This document shows positions 30,633-45,100 of a stretch of DNA of 64,000 nt, piece by piece. This DNA comes from Symbiodinium natans (Eukaryota > Sar > Dinophyceae > Suessiales > Symbiodiniaceae), in assembly GCA_905221605.1 (NCBI GenBank), contig CAJNDS010002263.1:213501-277500 (forward strand), read 5' to 3'. Under the pieces are notes generated by a model. It did no database searches. It was not told the origin of the DNA and saw nothing but the letters and a program-made list of their open reading frames with translations. Numbering within the stretch: the first letter of the stretch is position 1; the number at the start of each line of letters is the position of its first letter. A program made the translations under genes and the position numbers.

Positions 30633-31924
30633 CCTCAACTTTTCCGAGGTCGGACTACAAGTATGCGGAGAAGCTCTGTTACAACCGCACGAGGACTGGG
30701 AGTCTTAATGTTCGCATGACGCTTGGAGCTCGTCAAAGCCTGAATTACTTGGAGCAAACCAGAAACTGAAGCCCTAAACCCTGCACTCTGGGATTCCTTC
30801 TGGTCTCTCTGGCAGGACGTTCAATGACACTCGCGTTAAATGCGCGGCGCTGAGTTGGCTTTAATGTTGGTTCAGGTTTAGGGTTGCGGCATGCGGCATT
30901 GGGATTTTTTGCTCCAAGAAGCTGGGTCATGCGTTCATTGCAGGGGATTCAACTGCAACGAAGGGGACATGCAACGCTGTCCATAGCACGACTTAGTCGC
31001 GCGCCGCAACAACCCAGCCCTAAATCTTGACGCCCCGCCCCAAATCTGGCCAAGAATATTCCACCCCCGAGCCCTGACCTCCATCGCGGCCTCGGAGGCG
31101 AGAACCTCTTCCAGGAGCACGGCGACATCACTGCCGAGTGTGACGCTACACAGGCCAACACTTGAGCAATCTGCAAAATCTGGTTTGAGGCGGCGAGATA
31201 GGCACAGAGGGCCTAGGAAAGCGAACGCGTCACGCAGTCTACTGACGATCTATTTGGCCCTTTCCTGTTTTTTGCTGCCGACTTTAGCAGTGAATCCATC
31301 ACGTACCGGATGCTCTCCTCCCCCCGACATGTCCGTCCCACCCATCTCTTCCTCATCTCGGTTTCTGCCCCGATGAATATCTTCCAGGGAAGGGTCTTTG
31401 CTCGCACCCAGTTGGCAAATGCAGACGGGGTTGGTTTACAGCCTGGGCACATATTCGGATCTTAAGAACACGTAGTTTGCCCTGACAGGACACACTCGAT
31501 GCTGAGTCTTGCTCGCATCCTGGATGCAGGTGGCGTGCGGCTGGCAACAGCCTACCGACATGGTAACTCCAAACCCATACCTCAGTAGTTGGACCCCACG
31601 CCCAAGACCCGTTTTCTACCAGTTTTCTACCTGAAGTCTCTTAAGCTCCTCAAGGGAGGGGAATCTAAGGGTGGGTTGGTACTTAGGAAACCTTAGGGGC
31701 GCTTCGCGAGTGTTAGGGAGCACTCGGGAGTGTCCTAGCGAGTATTAAAGCGGCGGTTGAGGACATTGCAATGGTTCCTTCTCCTACACCCCGGGACCAG
31801 GGCGCAAACGCATGACTATCTGCTGGCATGAGGGTCGAACACTTTGCCTCAATCCGCACATCTAGTTTTAATACACACACACACACTCTCTCTCTCTCTC
31901 TTTCTTTCTGACTTCTTCATCGTA

Positions 31925-31933
31925 TATACATAC

Positions 31934-31984
<51 letters not shown>

Positions 31985-31985
31985 C
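31925..31985. repeat. AT dinucleotide microsatellite
   Basis: Alternating TA with a few TACA interruptions. Confidence 0.9.
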
Positions 31986-32800
31986 GGGGCTGAACCATAT
32001 ATATGCATTCGTTGTTGTGCAGACTCATCATGGGCAACCTGCGCCGTCGAGCATCGCACAGACTTACCACCCTACCAGAGCACAGCCCTCGAACTCCGCA
32101 GCGCACCCTGAACCTCGGCGCACCCAAAAGGGTTTCGGGCTGAGGGCTGCCTTGGTCGCAGTTCCACGGCCACAGCGTCGAACCCTACACGCACAGCGAA
32201 GCCTGACACAGTTCGCCAAGAAGGGTTTAGGGTTTGGGGTTTAGGGTGCCGCTTAAACTCCAGCCATGGCGGAAGCTGGCATCACCTTCAGCTCGCGCCG
32301 GGCCCCGGCCTCCTGGTTTGTGGGTTTGTGGTGCGGGCTCTCCTTCGAGTCCCAAAAGACCTTCCGTTTTAGACTAGGAAGCTTGAACTCTAAACCCCGA
32401 TAAGCCCGCCAACCCTCCCGAAGACGCAGGCCGTTGAAGCAGAAGCCCCCCACAGCCTACACCCCAGAATATTGCAACCCTAAATTTGGGACCCTTGAAC
32501 CGACAAGGTTGCAGCCGTTGGGATCACCTATAGGTTTCCCTTCTGGAGCACACTGGTCCATGAAGTACCAGGCCTTAGCGTTTGGGAGCTAGGGCTAGGG
32601 CAAGCATCACGTCTCTTATTACAGGACCCCCTTGAGGAGTGAGGAGTGCAGCCCTTCAAGGGTAAGAGTTCAGATTCCCTACATTCCCTCAACCCTGCAA
32701 GCCCTAAAGACTCAGCTTAAGCAAGTCCCTAATATATATTAACATATAAATATGAATATATATGTATATATGTATATATGCGGCCCCTATCTGAGCTCAG

Positions 32801-35800
32801 GTTTATGGCAGCCGTGGCATGGTGGCCACCAGCCAGCCGCTGGCCAGCGAGGAGCCAGCCGGGGCGCAAGTTTTACGACTCACACACTTAACTACGATCC
32901 CGGTTAGGGTTTAGGGTTTAGGGTTTAGGGTTTAGGGTTTAGGGTTTAGGGTTTAGGGTTAGGGCCACTTAACTACGATCCCGGGCCTCGGGTTCAGGGA
33001 TCCCTTTAGGCCCCAGAAATTTCAGGGTTTGAGGGTTTAGGGTGGGAGCCCTATGATGCAGGAGCCTAAATGATTTGTAACGTTGTTCCCAGATGCCTCC
33101 CTATGCCTAGACCCAACATGTCCGTTCTAGCTGAAGTAAATTATGAGCATGCGACAAGAGCTTTCCTTTTTTTGTGGGTGAGGTCGCCAAAGAGCCCCCT
33201 GAAGCGGGTTCCCTTTTTGTTCCTAGGTTGCTTCACAAAGGCTCTCAAGCCTGAAGCTTTGAAGCCCTGGAAGCCTGCAGTCAAGGGACTACTAAGACCC
33301 TGGCACTTTGAAACCCTTGAGCGATAAGGCGACGAAAACCCTCTTTTAGCAGCCCAAAGGCCCTAAGGCCTAAGGCCCTGAAACTCGATCCGTGGGTCTG
33401 GCAACCGGATGCATTTACTGTTGCAGGCCGGCATGCGGATCCTGCAAGCCGGGGGCACGGCTGCAGACGCTTGTGGCTTTGCCGCATGGTAGGGGGCTTT
33501 GAGGTTTTCAAGGTTTGGTGATAAGACTCAAAGGGACAATGCTAGTATGATGTAAAGATCCTAGAAAGATCTGGGGAGAGATAGAGAGAGAGAGAGAGAA
33601 CACGAGATAATACAGAGAAAGAGGGCATGGGCCGTTGTGGAACGGGATGCCCCAGACCCCAGAGCCGCTGTTGAAACCACAACAATTTGAAAGTTCAAGT
33701 CATCTTCGCCACGGTCCGCGTGCCCAGGCGTCGCAGCTGCGGCTGCGCTAAACGTCACGGAGCCCTGCAACACGGGCATCGGACCGGGTTTGCAACCAAA
33801 TTTTTGGCTGCGATGGCCGGCATGTTCTAGGGCCCCCCCCTAAGATTCAAAGCAGGCCTGATCCGTGTCAGGAGGCGACGCCTTCGCGCTGTACTACAAT
33901 GCCGCGACGCAGCAGGTTTCGGGGTTCCCGCACTGCCGTATAAGCACCTCCTGTTTTCGTAAGAAGGGGCCGGGCGCCCCACCCGAACTCTATTCATGCC
34001 CATTTTCGTAGGAATTCTTACTGCTAAACCCCGTGACTTAAGAAAAGAAAGTGGGCTTTAGTTTCTTGAGGTATGCCATGGTAAACCCGGGAGAGCCTTC
34101 TCTTAAACCCGAAACCCTAAACCCGAAACCCGAAGCCCTGGCCCCAAACCCCCAAAAAGCCCAGAAAGGGTTTAGGGTTTAGGGTTTAGGGTTTAGGGTT
34201 TAGGGTTTAGGGTTTAGGGTTTAGGGTTTAGCTCGCTGAAGGTGGAATGCCTACAGGGCTGCGGCCGCTCTCCTGCCGCTTTGACCCTGGAGGCAGTGCG
34301 GAGGCACCCAGACATGGCAGGCCTGGGGATTCGGTTTAGGGTTTAGGGTTTAGGGTTTAGGGTTTGGGGTTTCGGGTTTAGGGTTTAGGGCTTCGGAGCC
34401 GTCCGTTGAGGGAATCGTACTCGCTTCGCTCCCAGGATGGCTGTGGAGCAGCCTTGGTGTTGAATCGCAGCCACTTCAACCTCGGAGCTTCCAGAAACTA
34501 AGGTTCCCCCCAAAAGGGTTTAGGGTTTAGGGATTCCAACACCTATAGTAGTGGTTTAGGGTTTAGGGTGTATAGGTTTAGGGTTCCATTTCTACGGTTC
34601 CCCCTTTCAAACCCCAACACCTATAGTTTATATGGGTTGGTGGTCTCTTTAAGTAGGGTCTTCTAAGGGTGACTAGGGGCTATATTATAATGTATAAGGG
34701 TAACAGATAAAGAGGCCACCGGCCTTTATCACCTATAGTAGTGGTTTAGGGTTTAGGGCGTATAGGTTTAGGGTTCAGGGTGTCCCCCAAAAAGCATGCT
34801 TCCGAAAAGCGATTCGTATTGTTTTGAAAGCCGGCCAGGGACAGAGGGCGTCTGGCCGTTACTTTCTCATTAATTCGGTGAGGTTCAGAAGCCCGTAGAC
34901 GATTCGTCAAGGCCGCCAGAAAGGGTTCAGAGTTCAAAGCCCTGCTTCCTATAGCTACAGTTGTTAATCTGTGCGTAACTCTTAGATCCATTGTTGAGCC
35001 ATGAGTAGTTCTTGCAAGCACCTGAACATCTTCTCGAGTATGGCCGCAGGAGGGCGCGCCGATCTGCCACCCCTCTCCGCACTTTGCGTTACGGCGCCTG
35101 GACTGAAGCGGGGCGCAAGGGAGCGGCGTGGTTTTCTTTGGTACGCGATGGCCTCATCGAACAAGTGTTTGGAAGCTTCATGGAACCCCGACCCCGACCA
35201 TAGGCCTAAGCCCGTCCTGGGAGCATCGGACATCCCGAAAAAACCCTCCCTCCACATTGCTCGCGACTTCTGCCCATGGGCTGGCTCGAAATGAATTTAG
35301 TGTAGGAATAGAAGCCCTAAGCCCGAAACGAACCTGGTGTGAGCTCCGGAAGCCATTCCAGATGCAAGCTTCTGCACTCTGGTGCGCTCCCACTGAGAAA
35401 TGGCACAGCTTCACCCTAGAAGCTTGAAGCTCCTGAAGCCCCGAAACCCTTAAAGGGCAAAATTCCTAAGACCCTGAACCCCCCCAAGCCCCTAAAACCC
35501 TAAACCCTAAAACCCTAAAACCCTAAAACCCTAAAACCCTGAAACCCTGAAACCCTGAAACCCTGAAACCCTGAAACCCTGAAACCCTGAAACCCTGAAA
35601 CCCTGAAACCCTAGGTCCCAGGCGCCGCCGCAGCCTGGGAGAGTGCCGTGCAGCGCTGGGGGAAGCTGAGCCTCAGGACGGGCCTCGGGGTTTCGAGGGG
35701 AGGGTTTAGGGTTTAGGGTTTAGGGTTTAGGGTTTAGGGTTTAGGGTTTAGGGTTTGAGGAATTCGGGTATGAGGGTGCCTTCGAGCCTCAGCACCCGGC

Positions 35801-36068
35801 AGTCTGCATTTGTTCTGGATGCAAAGAGCGGTTGAGGTTTACGCTTTGAGGGTGTAGGGGTTTGGGGCTTGTAAGGGTTTAAGGGTTTTTGGGGCTTGAG
35901 GAGGGTTGCGGGGTTTAAGGCATGAATGCAAAGCGGGTTTTGGCGAGTGTTTGGGGCTTCGAGGCTTTGGTGGCTTGTGCGACTGGGGATGTGGGGTTAG
36001 GGCTTTAGGGAGGGGGAGAGGGAGGGAGGGAGGGAGAGAGAGAGAGAGAGAGTGGGAGCGAGAGACAG

Positions 36069-36102
<34 letters not shown>

Positions 36103-39100
36103 AGAGAGCGAGGGGCGTCTGCACCCCTCAAGCCCAGCAGATGAAGAAGAAGAAGAAGAAGAAGAAGAAGAAGAAGAAGAAGAAGAAGAAGAAGCAGAAG
36201 AAGAAGAAGAAGAAGACGAAGAAAAAGAAGAAGAAGAAGCAGAAGAAGAATAATAATAAGAAGAAGAACAAGAAGAGGAAGAAGAAGAAGAAGGAGAATC
36301 AGAAGAGTGAGAGGGAGGGAGTGTGTTAAAAGTTTTGGGGGGGTGGGGCTTGTCCGTCCTCAACGGGGTTGAGGGTTCCAGGGTTTGGCCGGCTGGAAAA
36401 GGGTCAGGGGGTTGAATTTGCGAACTTGTTTGGGGTCGGGGTTCGAGGGTTCAAGGGTCGGGACTGGCATGCCTGTGCCACAAAAGGTGGGTGCAAAAGT
36501 CCTGTGTCAGAAGGGATTGGGGCGATGAGAGTTTAGGGAGCCGGGCGGTTCTAGGACAGTCGGTTTAGGCGCCGAGCTGGGTTCATGATGTGTTCTAGGC
36601 TCTCCTGAACTCAAAGAATCTGGAAGAACTGAGACTCACGGGTGAGCGAAGTATATGGCAGCCTTGGATTTGTAGGCTCTAATACCTTAATTTTGCCCTT
36701 GATCCTTATTTAATTTTCTTTTTGGCCCCTGGGATAGTCTTTTGGGGGTCCCTCGGCTCTGGGTCGTGGGGTTTCAAGCCGCCAGGCAGGTGCTCGCTCC
36801 TGCAATCGAGCTGGCCACCGATGGTGCCTCATCTCAGGGCCACCCTTACAGGGGGGGGGTGCAGGCGTTTTTTTCATCTTCATAGGGTTCGGGATTCTCC
36901 TTCGTGCCACCATTCAGGTGAGCTGCGGTTTGAGCTGCCACTGTTTGTCCCAACATTCCGTTGCATCTGCGCCTCAGTGCTGGTTCTTGCATCACAATGG
37001 CCCTTCGGATGCATGAGATTCGCAGATTCTCGCTTCGGGTTGATTGCTTGAGCCGTGGAATCGGGTTTTGGTTTCGAACTGCCAGCACGGGGGCGACCAA
37101 TGAAGGGAGCAGGCTGATTTGCGACAACTACTGCCTTGCTGCAGAAAGTCGCCGGATGTCGCGGTTGTCAGTAATTATTGCTTTGCTGCAGAAAGTCGCC
37201 GGCAAGCTGGAAAAGCAGAAGCTCTTTGAAGCAAGGATTTCCGGTGGCGCCGTTGGCAGCTTACCTGTGGCACGACAGCGAGGCCTGCAGGTTCGGGGAG
37301 ACCTCTAAGGGGTTGCGGGTCCAGGTTTGTAGGCGGCTTTTGCAGCCCTAAAGGCTAGAAGCCCTAAACCCTAAGCCCTAAATCCTAAACCAACCCACCG
37401 CAAAAGTCGTACCATTCCCGGCTGCTCTCAAGACCTCTGGCATGAGTTTTAGGGTTTAGGGTTTGCTGCCCCTGGCCTCAGTTCCAGTCTTAAAAAGGGT
37501 TTAGGGTTTAGGGTTTAGGTTCATTGCCAGCTCAACACATGTGCCACCTTCGAGGACGTCCTGAAGCATGCAGCGCGCGGGAAAGCCACGCCATTCCTGC
37601 CTGCAGGTGCTATGTTTTGGGGCAGGGAGGGGGGGGGGGTGGTGGACGGAACTCCGGTCGTGGCATCTTCTCAGTTCGGGTAGTTTTTTGCTGGGATGAG
37701 GGCAACAAGGGATTCGGGGTTACCGTGCTTTGGAGGCTTGTCAAGCACAGCTTGACACCTGTAGTTCTTAATGAGGCTTTGAGAACATCGGCATTGGACC
37801 TTGGGGGAAATGCAGCGGAGCATCGGGCACAAACGCAATCCCATACGAAGCTCTCGCCTGATCCGTGCAGCCCCGAAACCTGAAGCCGAAACCTAAATCC
37901 TCAATCTTTAGTCAAGCCATTGGCAAAGCTCCAGACATGCGAAAGCTCGCACAGTGCCGAAAGGCAAGAAGCGCTTGCTGGCTAAACTTACGGTACCGGG
38001 CCCCTTTGAACTTGTAAAGATTTGCCCTTTGAACTTTTAAAGATTTTGAACCCCGAAGCTCCTCGAAAGATCTGCCCGAGGCAAGGCCCCTGTTGCGGGG
38101 GAGATGTTCAGGTGGCTTGTCCCTGATGCCTGCTGCAGGTACATGGGAGGAGTCCGAAATTTTAAAATTAGGGTACCTTGGGGTCCCGTGAATGAGTCAG
38201 TCGACAAATTCTGAAATGCCAACAGGCTTGTGGGAGGCCATGATTTCCCGTGGGCTACCGCGGTGCAGTGTGCAGGCTTGCTCCCTGAACCCAAGAACAC
38301 CTGAACCCTAAACCTTATAACCTTATAACCTTATAACCTTATAACCTTATAACCTTATAACCTTATAGGCCATCCAAGGGATCATCAAGTATAAGATTTC
38401 TTGCCCGATCGGCAAGGCCTGTTCTGCAGGGGCTGCCCGAGCTTCGACACTGGCTCAAGCTTTGATGCAGCGCTGTTGTCGAGGTTGCATTAGACATTAG
38501 AGCTATTTTACAGGTACAAAGAAGTCATTTTAAAGGCAGGTGGGGACTTTTCAAGAGCCCGAGCCCCACAAAACTGGTCCACTCCGTCGGAACCGTTGCG
38601 GAAGCCATGGCCGCGCCACCCCCTCCGCCGGCCCCGGCTGATGGGCAAAGCGCCATCTCTTCGCCGCTGAAGTCCAAGAGCAGCAGCGAATGTGTGAAGG
38701 TGGTGGTCCGGGTTCGGCCACTGAGCAGCAAGGAGATCTCCGAAGGGAGAGAGGTCATCGTCACGATGGACACGAAGCGCGGCGTTGCCATCCTCCATCG
38801 TCCAGGCGGGACCGACCGCGACGCCAAGGATTTCACCTTCGACGCCGTCTTTGGGGCTGACATGACGCAGCAGCAGATCTTTGATGACACTGCGGCGGAC
38901 ATCCTGGACAGCGTGATGGATGGCTTCAACGGCACCATCTTTGCGTATGGCCAGACGGGGGCCGGCAAGTCCCACACCATGAGCGGCCCGCAGGACGGGC
39001 CACCGGAGCTCCAAGGCTTGCTGCCACGATCATTCTCGCACATCTTCAACAACATCGACACGACTTCCCAGGATACCACGTACTTGGTGAGAGGCTCCTA

Positions 39101-42100
39101 CCTCGAGATCTACAATGAGGAGATCCGGGACCTGCTGTCGAAGAACCCGAAAGGCAGGTGTGAGCTCAAAGACAACCCGCAAGGTGGCGTGTACGTGAAG
39201 GACCTCTCCGCATTTGTGGTGAAGTCCACGGAGGAGATGCACCAGATCCTGCAGACGGGGCTCGCCAATCGCGCTGTGAGTGCGACGCAGATGAACGAGA
39301 CATCCTCTCGCTCACACTCCATCTTCATGATCACGGTGGAGCAGTGCGCGATGGGCATGGATGGTGAGGGTCACATCCGCGTTGGGAAGCTCAACATGGT
39401 GGACCTGGCAGGCTCCGAGCGGCAGAGCAAGACGGGTGCCACAGGGGAGCGCCTGAAAGAAGCAACCAAGATCAATCTGTCGCTCTCCGCACTCGGGAAC
39501 GTCATCTCAGCCTTGGTAGATGGGAAGTCCTCCCACATCCCCTACCGCGATTCCAAGCTAACCCGGCTCCTGCAGGACTCCCTAGGGGGCAACACCAAGA
39601 CGGTGATGGTGGCAAATATTGGGCCGGCAGACTACAACTACGATGAGACAATGTCGACGTTGAGGTATGCCTACCGTGCCAAGAGCATCAAGAACAAGCC
39701 CCGGATCAACGAGGATCCCAAGGATGCCATGATCCGGGAGTACCAGGAGGAGATCATGCGCCTCAAGGCGGAATTGGAGGCAGCCGGTGGTGTGGACGGC
39801 GAAGCAGGGGACATCGCAATGGTGCCCCTCCCGCCACGGGTGGAGAAGCAGGTGGAGTATGTGGACAAGATCGTCGAGAAGATCGTGGAGCGAGAGGTGG
39901 TCGTGGAGCAGGGGCCCAGCCCGGAGGAGGTGGCCGCAATGGAGGCGCAGCTTCGGCAGCAGAACGAGGAGGCCCGGCTCAAGGCGGAGGCGAAGCGCCG
40001 GGAGGTGGAGGCGCAGCGGGACCTGGCGGAGTCCGAGAGGTTGCGCCTCCTGGCGCAGATCGACGAGCAGGAGCATGCCGCGATGCAGGAGGAGCAGCGG
40101 AAGGCCGATCTGCAGTCGAAGCTTCAGCACATGGAACATAAGATGGTCCAAGGCAAGCAGATCATGGAGCAAGCTATCCAGCAGGAGCATGAGCTGAAGA
40201 AGCACGAGAGGCGCCTCCGAAAGCAGCAGGAGCGTGAGGCAGAGCTCCGACAGCAGGAGGAGCAGCAGAGGCAAGAGAACCTCTTGCTCGAGGAGCGATG
40301 TGCCTCGCAAGAGGAGCAGGTTGTGAAGCTTACGACGAAGCTGCAAAAGCTGTGGGACAAGTACCAGAAAGCGCAGCAGGAGATGGTTGACGTGCAGCAC
40401 TTCAACCAGCAGGAGCGTAGAATTGCATGCGTCCTTCGAGCGGATTGTGCTGCCACTTCATTTGGGACATAGAACGGCAAACAAAAGAGGGGGAACCATT
40501 AACCATTTTCGAGATGTCAGGCCTAATCTTCTTACATAATGGCGACAGAAGGACAAACACTGGCATGCACAACACATCTACCGGCAGTTATGTTGAGAAT
40601 ACAATGACCAACCAGGAGATTGAAAGCCATAACTCCTAAACCCCAACACGCAGGAGCGTGAGGACATGCTCTCCATGATCCGCGACCTGCGGCAGACGCT
40701 GAAGCTCAAGGCCCTCATTATGGAGTCCTTCGTCCCAATGGCAGAGATCCAAAATACCCAGGAGCGAGCTGTTTGGGATGCAGAGGAGGACGAGTGGAGG
40801 ATCCTTGGGTCAAATTTCGGGATGGTTGGTTTAGGGTTTTGGGTTTTGGGTTTTGGGTTTAGGGCCCCTCAACTAAACCCTGAGTAGAGAACCTTTAACC
40901 TATATAGAATCCTACCAAAATTAAAAGGTTGACCTTTTTGTTGGGTCAGGGTACTTCGCAACTAGGTCTGTTTGAAAACTGGACCAGCCGAGGATTCAGC
41001 CCGTGACCCTGGACAAGGAGAATCGCCCTAAGAGGCCGAACTCCTTCTTGGGTCTCCCCAGGCCGACCACCGAGTCTAGGTCTGGGACCTTGAAGGACAT
41101 TTTTCTACCATCGTCCCTCTGTAGGGGATAAACCCTAAACCCTAAACCCTAAACCCTAAACCCCAAACCGGGTTCAGGTTTGAAGGCGGATCTTATTTGG
41201 AGCCTGGGCACGGGTTAGGGTTTGGGGTTCCGGGCTCCGGCACCTCAAGAGAGCCCCCAGGTTCAAGAAGGGTTTTGGGCTGTAGGGTTTAGGGTTTAGG
41301 ATTTAGGGTTTAGGATTTAGGGTTTGGGGTTTAGGGTTTAGGGTGTAGGGTGGGAACTTGTTCAGAGGATCTGCAATGCCCAGCCAAGGAGTTTGCGCGG
41401 CTGAATCGGACCATGGGGGACTCCAACCCCAGGCCCGGGATGGGGCTTCGGAGAGTGGGGTTGTCAGTACCCGAGGCGGTTATCTGGCTGTAGTTACCAT
41501 ACCTATATGACCCTACTTTAAACTACCAATGAACCTACTTATAAATACCGCCCATGAACCTCCAGGGGGGGCGGGGGAAGTGGGCACTCTAAATTAGCAG
41601 AAGGGCCCCTGTGATAGGGCCCCTAAACCAGAAAACCCTCGAACTCTCATACCCGAATACCAGTACCCTTCATACCCTCACACCCTCATGCCCGATTACC
41701 CTGATACCCTAGTACCCATACACCCTAGTTGCGAGTACATCTTAGTACCCTAGTACTCTAGTACCCTAATACCCTGATACCCTCATACCCTCATACCCTC
41801 ACACCCTGGTACCCGAGTACCCCAAACCCTGCAATCCTGCAGGTACATGTTCGACAACATCGTCTTCACGGACCTGGACTTGCCCGAGCGCACCACGGAG
41901 GACTCCAGGGCTTCGGGTTTAGGGTTTCGGGTTTAGGGGCAAGTATTCTGTCCTGGGTTGAAAAAGGGCAAGTATTCCGGCTGATTGGCTCCCGCAGTCC
42001 AGATGCAAAAAAAAGGGTCTCATAGGCCTGGATGCAAAAAGGGTTAAGGGGTGGCTACGGCTCAAGATTGGCTCACACAAAGTGCGACGGCGCCCCTCCC

Positions 42101-45100
42101 AGCCGGTGAAACCCTGCGGAGATGTCTGACTTCAAGTTGGCAGTCGAAAACAACAAGGCCACGGAGCTGCCCACTGCTCCGGGTCTGCGGAACGGTGCAG
42201 CAGAATCCGCATATGCGTGCTTTCTGGGCATCGACAATCTCTTTCTTCCTCGGACCGGCTGTGAAATCCGTCGAAGGCGAGTCCACAGCTGTGTAGTGCA
42301 CGCAGGTGATCCAATTAGTTATTTATTTAGTACCGTGGAGCTGGACGAAGTCTGCTCCCTTGTAGAGTCGAAGCTTGCACGTTCAAGCGAAGTTTGAGAC
42401 GTGCAATTGGCATCCAAGTCCCCCTAGCCCCAGCATGGAGTGCAGGACAGGGGCCTTCCTTGTTCAGACAGGCGGAGTACGCACGTGCCAAACCCGCATC
42501 TCTGCTCTATACAGCAGTTGGTCAGTCAGGACAGTCGACAGCGCTGGCCGAAAAAAGGCGGCTGAGGGGTTCAGGGTTTAGGGTTTCGGGTTTAGGGATC
42601 TGCACAGAGTCTGGGTTCAAGAAGCTTAGGGCTGGCGGTTTGGAAGCCACTGGCTCATGCCGAAAGGGCCCTGAGCGAGTTGTGGGCTTCCTTTCCAAGC
42701 ATTGACTTCCGAACTGCAGCCCAAGGGTCCCTATTAATAACCCTACAATCAACCCCAACAACTAGCCCTACTAACCCTGCCAATAATCCTACTAACTAAC
42801 ACTACAATCAACCCTAATAACCCTAGTAGTATAATAACCCTACAATCAGCCCTACTAATTAACCCTGAAAGCGTACATTGGTATTGGCGGAGGACTACGA
42901 AGTGCAGCCGGAGCTGGGCGACCGCATCGAGCGGGCGCTCACGCTGGCCCTTTCGCAGGACGACGATGAGGCCATTAAGACGAAAGGAGGGACATCTATC
43001 TATATTTATATTTATATGTATATATATATATATTATACTATGCTTCGGACGTACGGGGGCCTAATGAAGATGCCAAGAAGTTCTTGCGAAGACATGGTGT
43101 CATCGGAATGGGCTGCGTTGGGGGCGTTAAGACAGAAGGTTTACATGGTTGTCTCGATAGAGTAGTAGGATATAAAGGGCTGCTTGCTAGGAGTCTCCTC
43201 CCACATGTAACCCTAAACCCTAAACCCTAAACCCTGAATCCTAAACCCTAAACCCCTTGAGGTCAAAGAGGCGAAAGGGGCCGAGATGCCTGAGAAGGGC
43301 CAGAAGAAGATGAGGCCAGCCAGTGGGATCAAGCGTGATGGCGCACCCCCGTCGGCTTTCCCCCAAGCACGGGGGTTGGTGTCCCGCGAGTGAGTCGTCT
43401 CGGACTTGCTCTGGTTGAGAATTTGGCCTGCTTTTTTTCCCCTGCATCGGCCCGGCAGACCAACATGTCCCGTGCAGCCTGACATGTGGGGATTTCTGAA
43501 AATAAGGGCACCCTTTTTGTTTTTTGTTTTTGGGGTAGATTGTACGGTATTCAATTTTCTACAGGGAACAAAGGGTGACCCTAATTTTGGGAAACTCACA
43601 CGTGGGCCTTCTCCGGGAAGTCCTTGTTCAGAAGGCGGCTACGCTTCTTTCCCGGAGTGTCACATGCAGCGTCTCACCCATTTCGTCATGGCTGTTGTGG
43701 TTACTCGACGAGCTTATTTCGCACTGTTCAGCAATTTCGGTTTGGGGTAGCCGAGTGACTAGTGGTGTTCTCTGCCCAGCCAAGCTTCTGCGCTGGCCCA
43801 GCATCTAGCACAAGAGAGCTCTGATTCCACAGGCTATAGCCGTGTACAGGAATTCCGCCTTGGCACGCATCAAAAAAAGCGATCTTGCGATCTTCGGAAC
43901 TTATGACAGTTTCCTCAAGCATATCCAGAAGTGAAAGGAGCATCCTCCTAAACCAGTCCAAACCCCAAAATCAATCTTAGCTAATGGCCGGGCTCGGGGC
44001 GTTCCGAGGAATCCGGACCTTGCCGCAACCTTCCGGCTTCTGGGCGTGCCTGGCAGGCATTAGGGGCCAGGCGCAACACAAAGTGAGAATCAACTCTATA
44101 CATCTGGGGCTGGAGGGCCAGCAGAAAGTGAGTGAGAATCGACTCTAAACTCTAATCCTGCCCCACATCAGGCGGCGCCCTCGCCTTGCACTTAAGATAA
44201 GATGGTCAGGGGTGTGCAAGCCGTGAGAGTGGTCCTTCACGGCGCAGCAGCGCCTAGTGTCACAAGCATGCGGCTGACTCCCTTTGTCATTCTCTGCCAC
44301 GTTGCAGATGTTGTCTGTGCTATGAAGCGCGACTCGACGCTGTAGCTGCGTGGTATATTTCGTAGGCCTTTAAGTTCAGATTAATATCTTGTGAACTCCA
44401 GCGTTCATCGGCCAGTCTTGCGACTTTTCAAGCTCCCGCGCTGATGTTTCTCGCGACTGGTGCTCGGACCTGCTTTCCCCCAGAGGGACGACACACAATT
44501 TGAAAGCACTAACCAGACAGTTCCTGATCTGCGGATGCCAGAGACATCCCGATGGTTTTTTCGCGTTCATGGCCCGAGCCCCCCACACTTGTCTGAAAGT
44601 ATGCCCCCGACGCCTCAAAGCCTGGTGGCCTTGTGGACATAGTGCGGCTAGGCAATGGGGATTTTTTTTGGGGGGGGAGGGGGTGGTTTTTGTGGTTCGA
44701 TCGAAGTTATGACTCCTGTCCCTGCAGCCCGGACACAAACTGCTTTGTTTTATCAGTGCTTCAAGTACAGTACATCATGTTTCCCGGAATTTTGCCCTGC
44801 AGAGTGGCCTGTTTGCATAGTGGGTGGCAGAAAGCCTTGGGCCTTCTAAACCCCAAATCCTAAACCTTCTAGCCCGAACAGCCCTATAAACCCTGTACAA
44901 ATCACTCTCATGCCTCCGGCACGAGCTTGATAGTCATCTGCCCAGCGCTTCAGACTCAGACTGAGCGCATCCGAAACCCGCAGAAGCTGTGGGGCCAGAG
45001 TGGGGTTTAGGGCTCAATGGATTCAGGACTCAGGAACCCTTTATCTCTGCAGCACAAGGAACGAACCTTCAGGGTTAGGATTGTAATTACTTCGGGTTTC

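Larger units (their letters stand above)
29328..32800. other. Region between methyltransferase and GGT genes, with exon-like islands
   Basis: The islands at 30501-30708 (CAGYLIEQFDYFSTM) and 31078-31140 (LHRGLGGENLFQEHGDITAE) look coding but are unrecognised. An island at about 32015-32128 might be an upstream GGT exon. The rest is AT-rich or repeat DNA, including an AT dinucleotide tract at 31925-31985 and TTTAGGG runs at 30198-30240. Confidence 0.35.

Noticed and set aside
36141-36363. Poly-Lys, poly-Glu and poly-Ser open frames
   Set aside because: They are translations of a GAA microsatellite.
38508-39079. Minus-strand open frames over the kinesin motor
   Set aside because: Shadows of the kinesin exon, which has clear motor motifs on the plus strand.
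40413-40472. Kinesin ending at the TAG near 40470 as a 621-residue protein
   Set aside because: The last 20 residues do not fit kinesin-2, whereas splicing at 40412 restores the family tail through five more exons.
42122-42300. Exon-like frame starting [20 protein letters not shown]
   Set aside because: It lies in kinesin intron 4; the exons on either side join without it and it matches no kinesin-2 or GGT segment I know.
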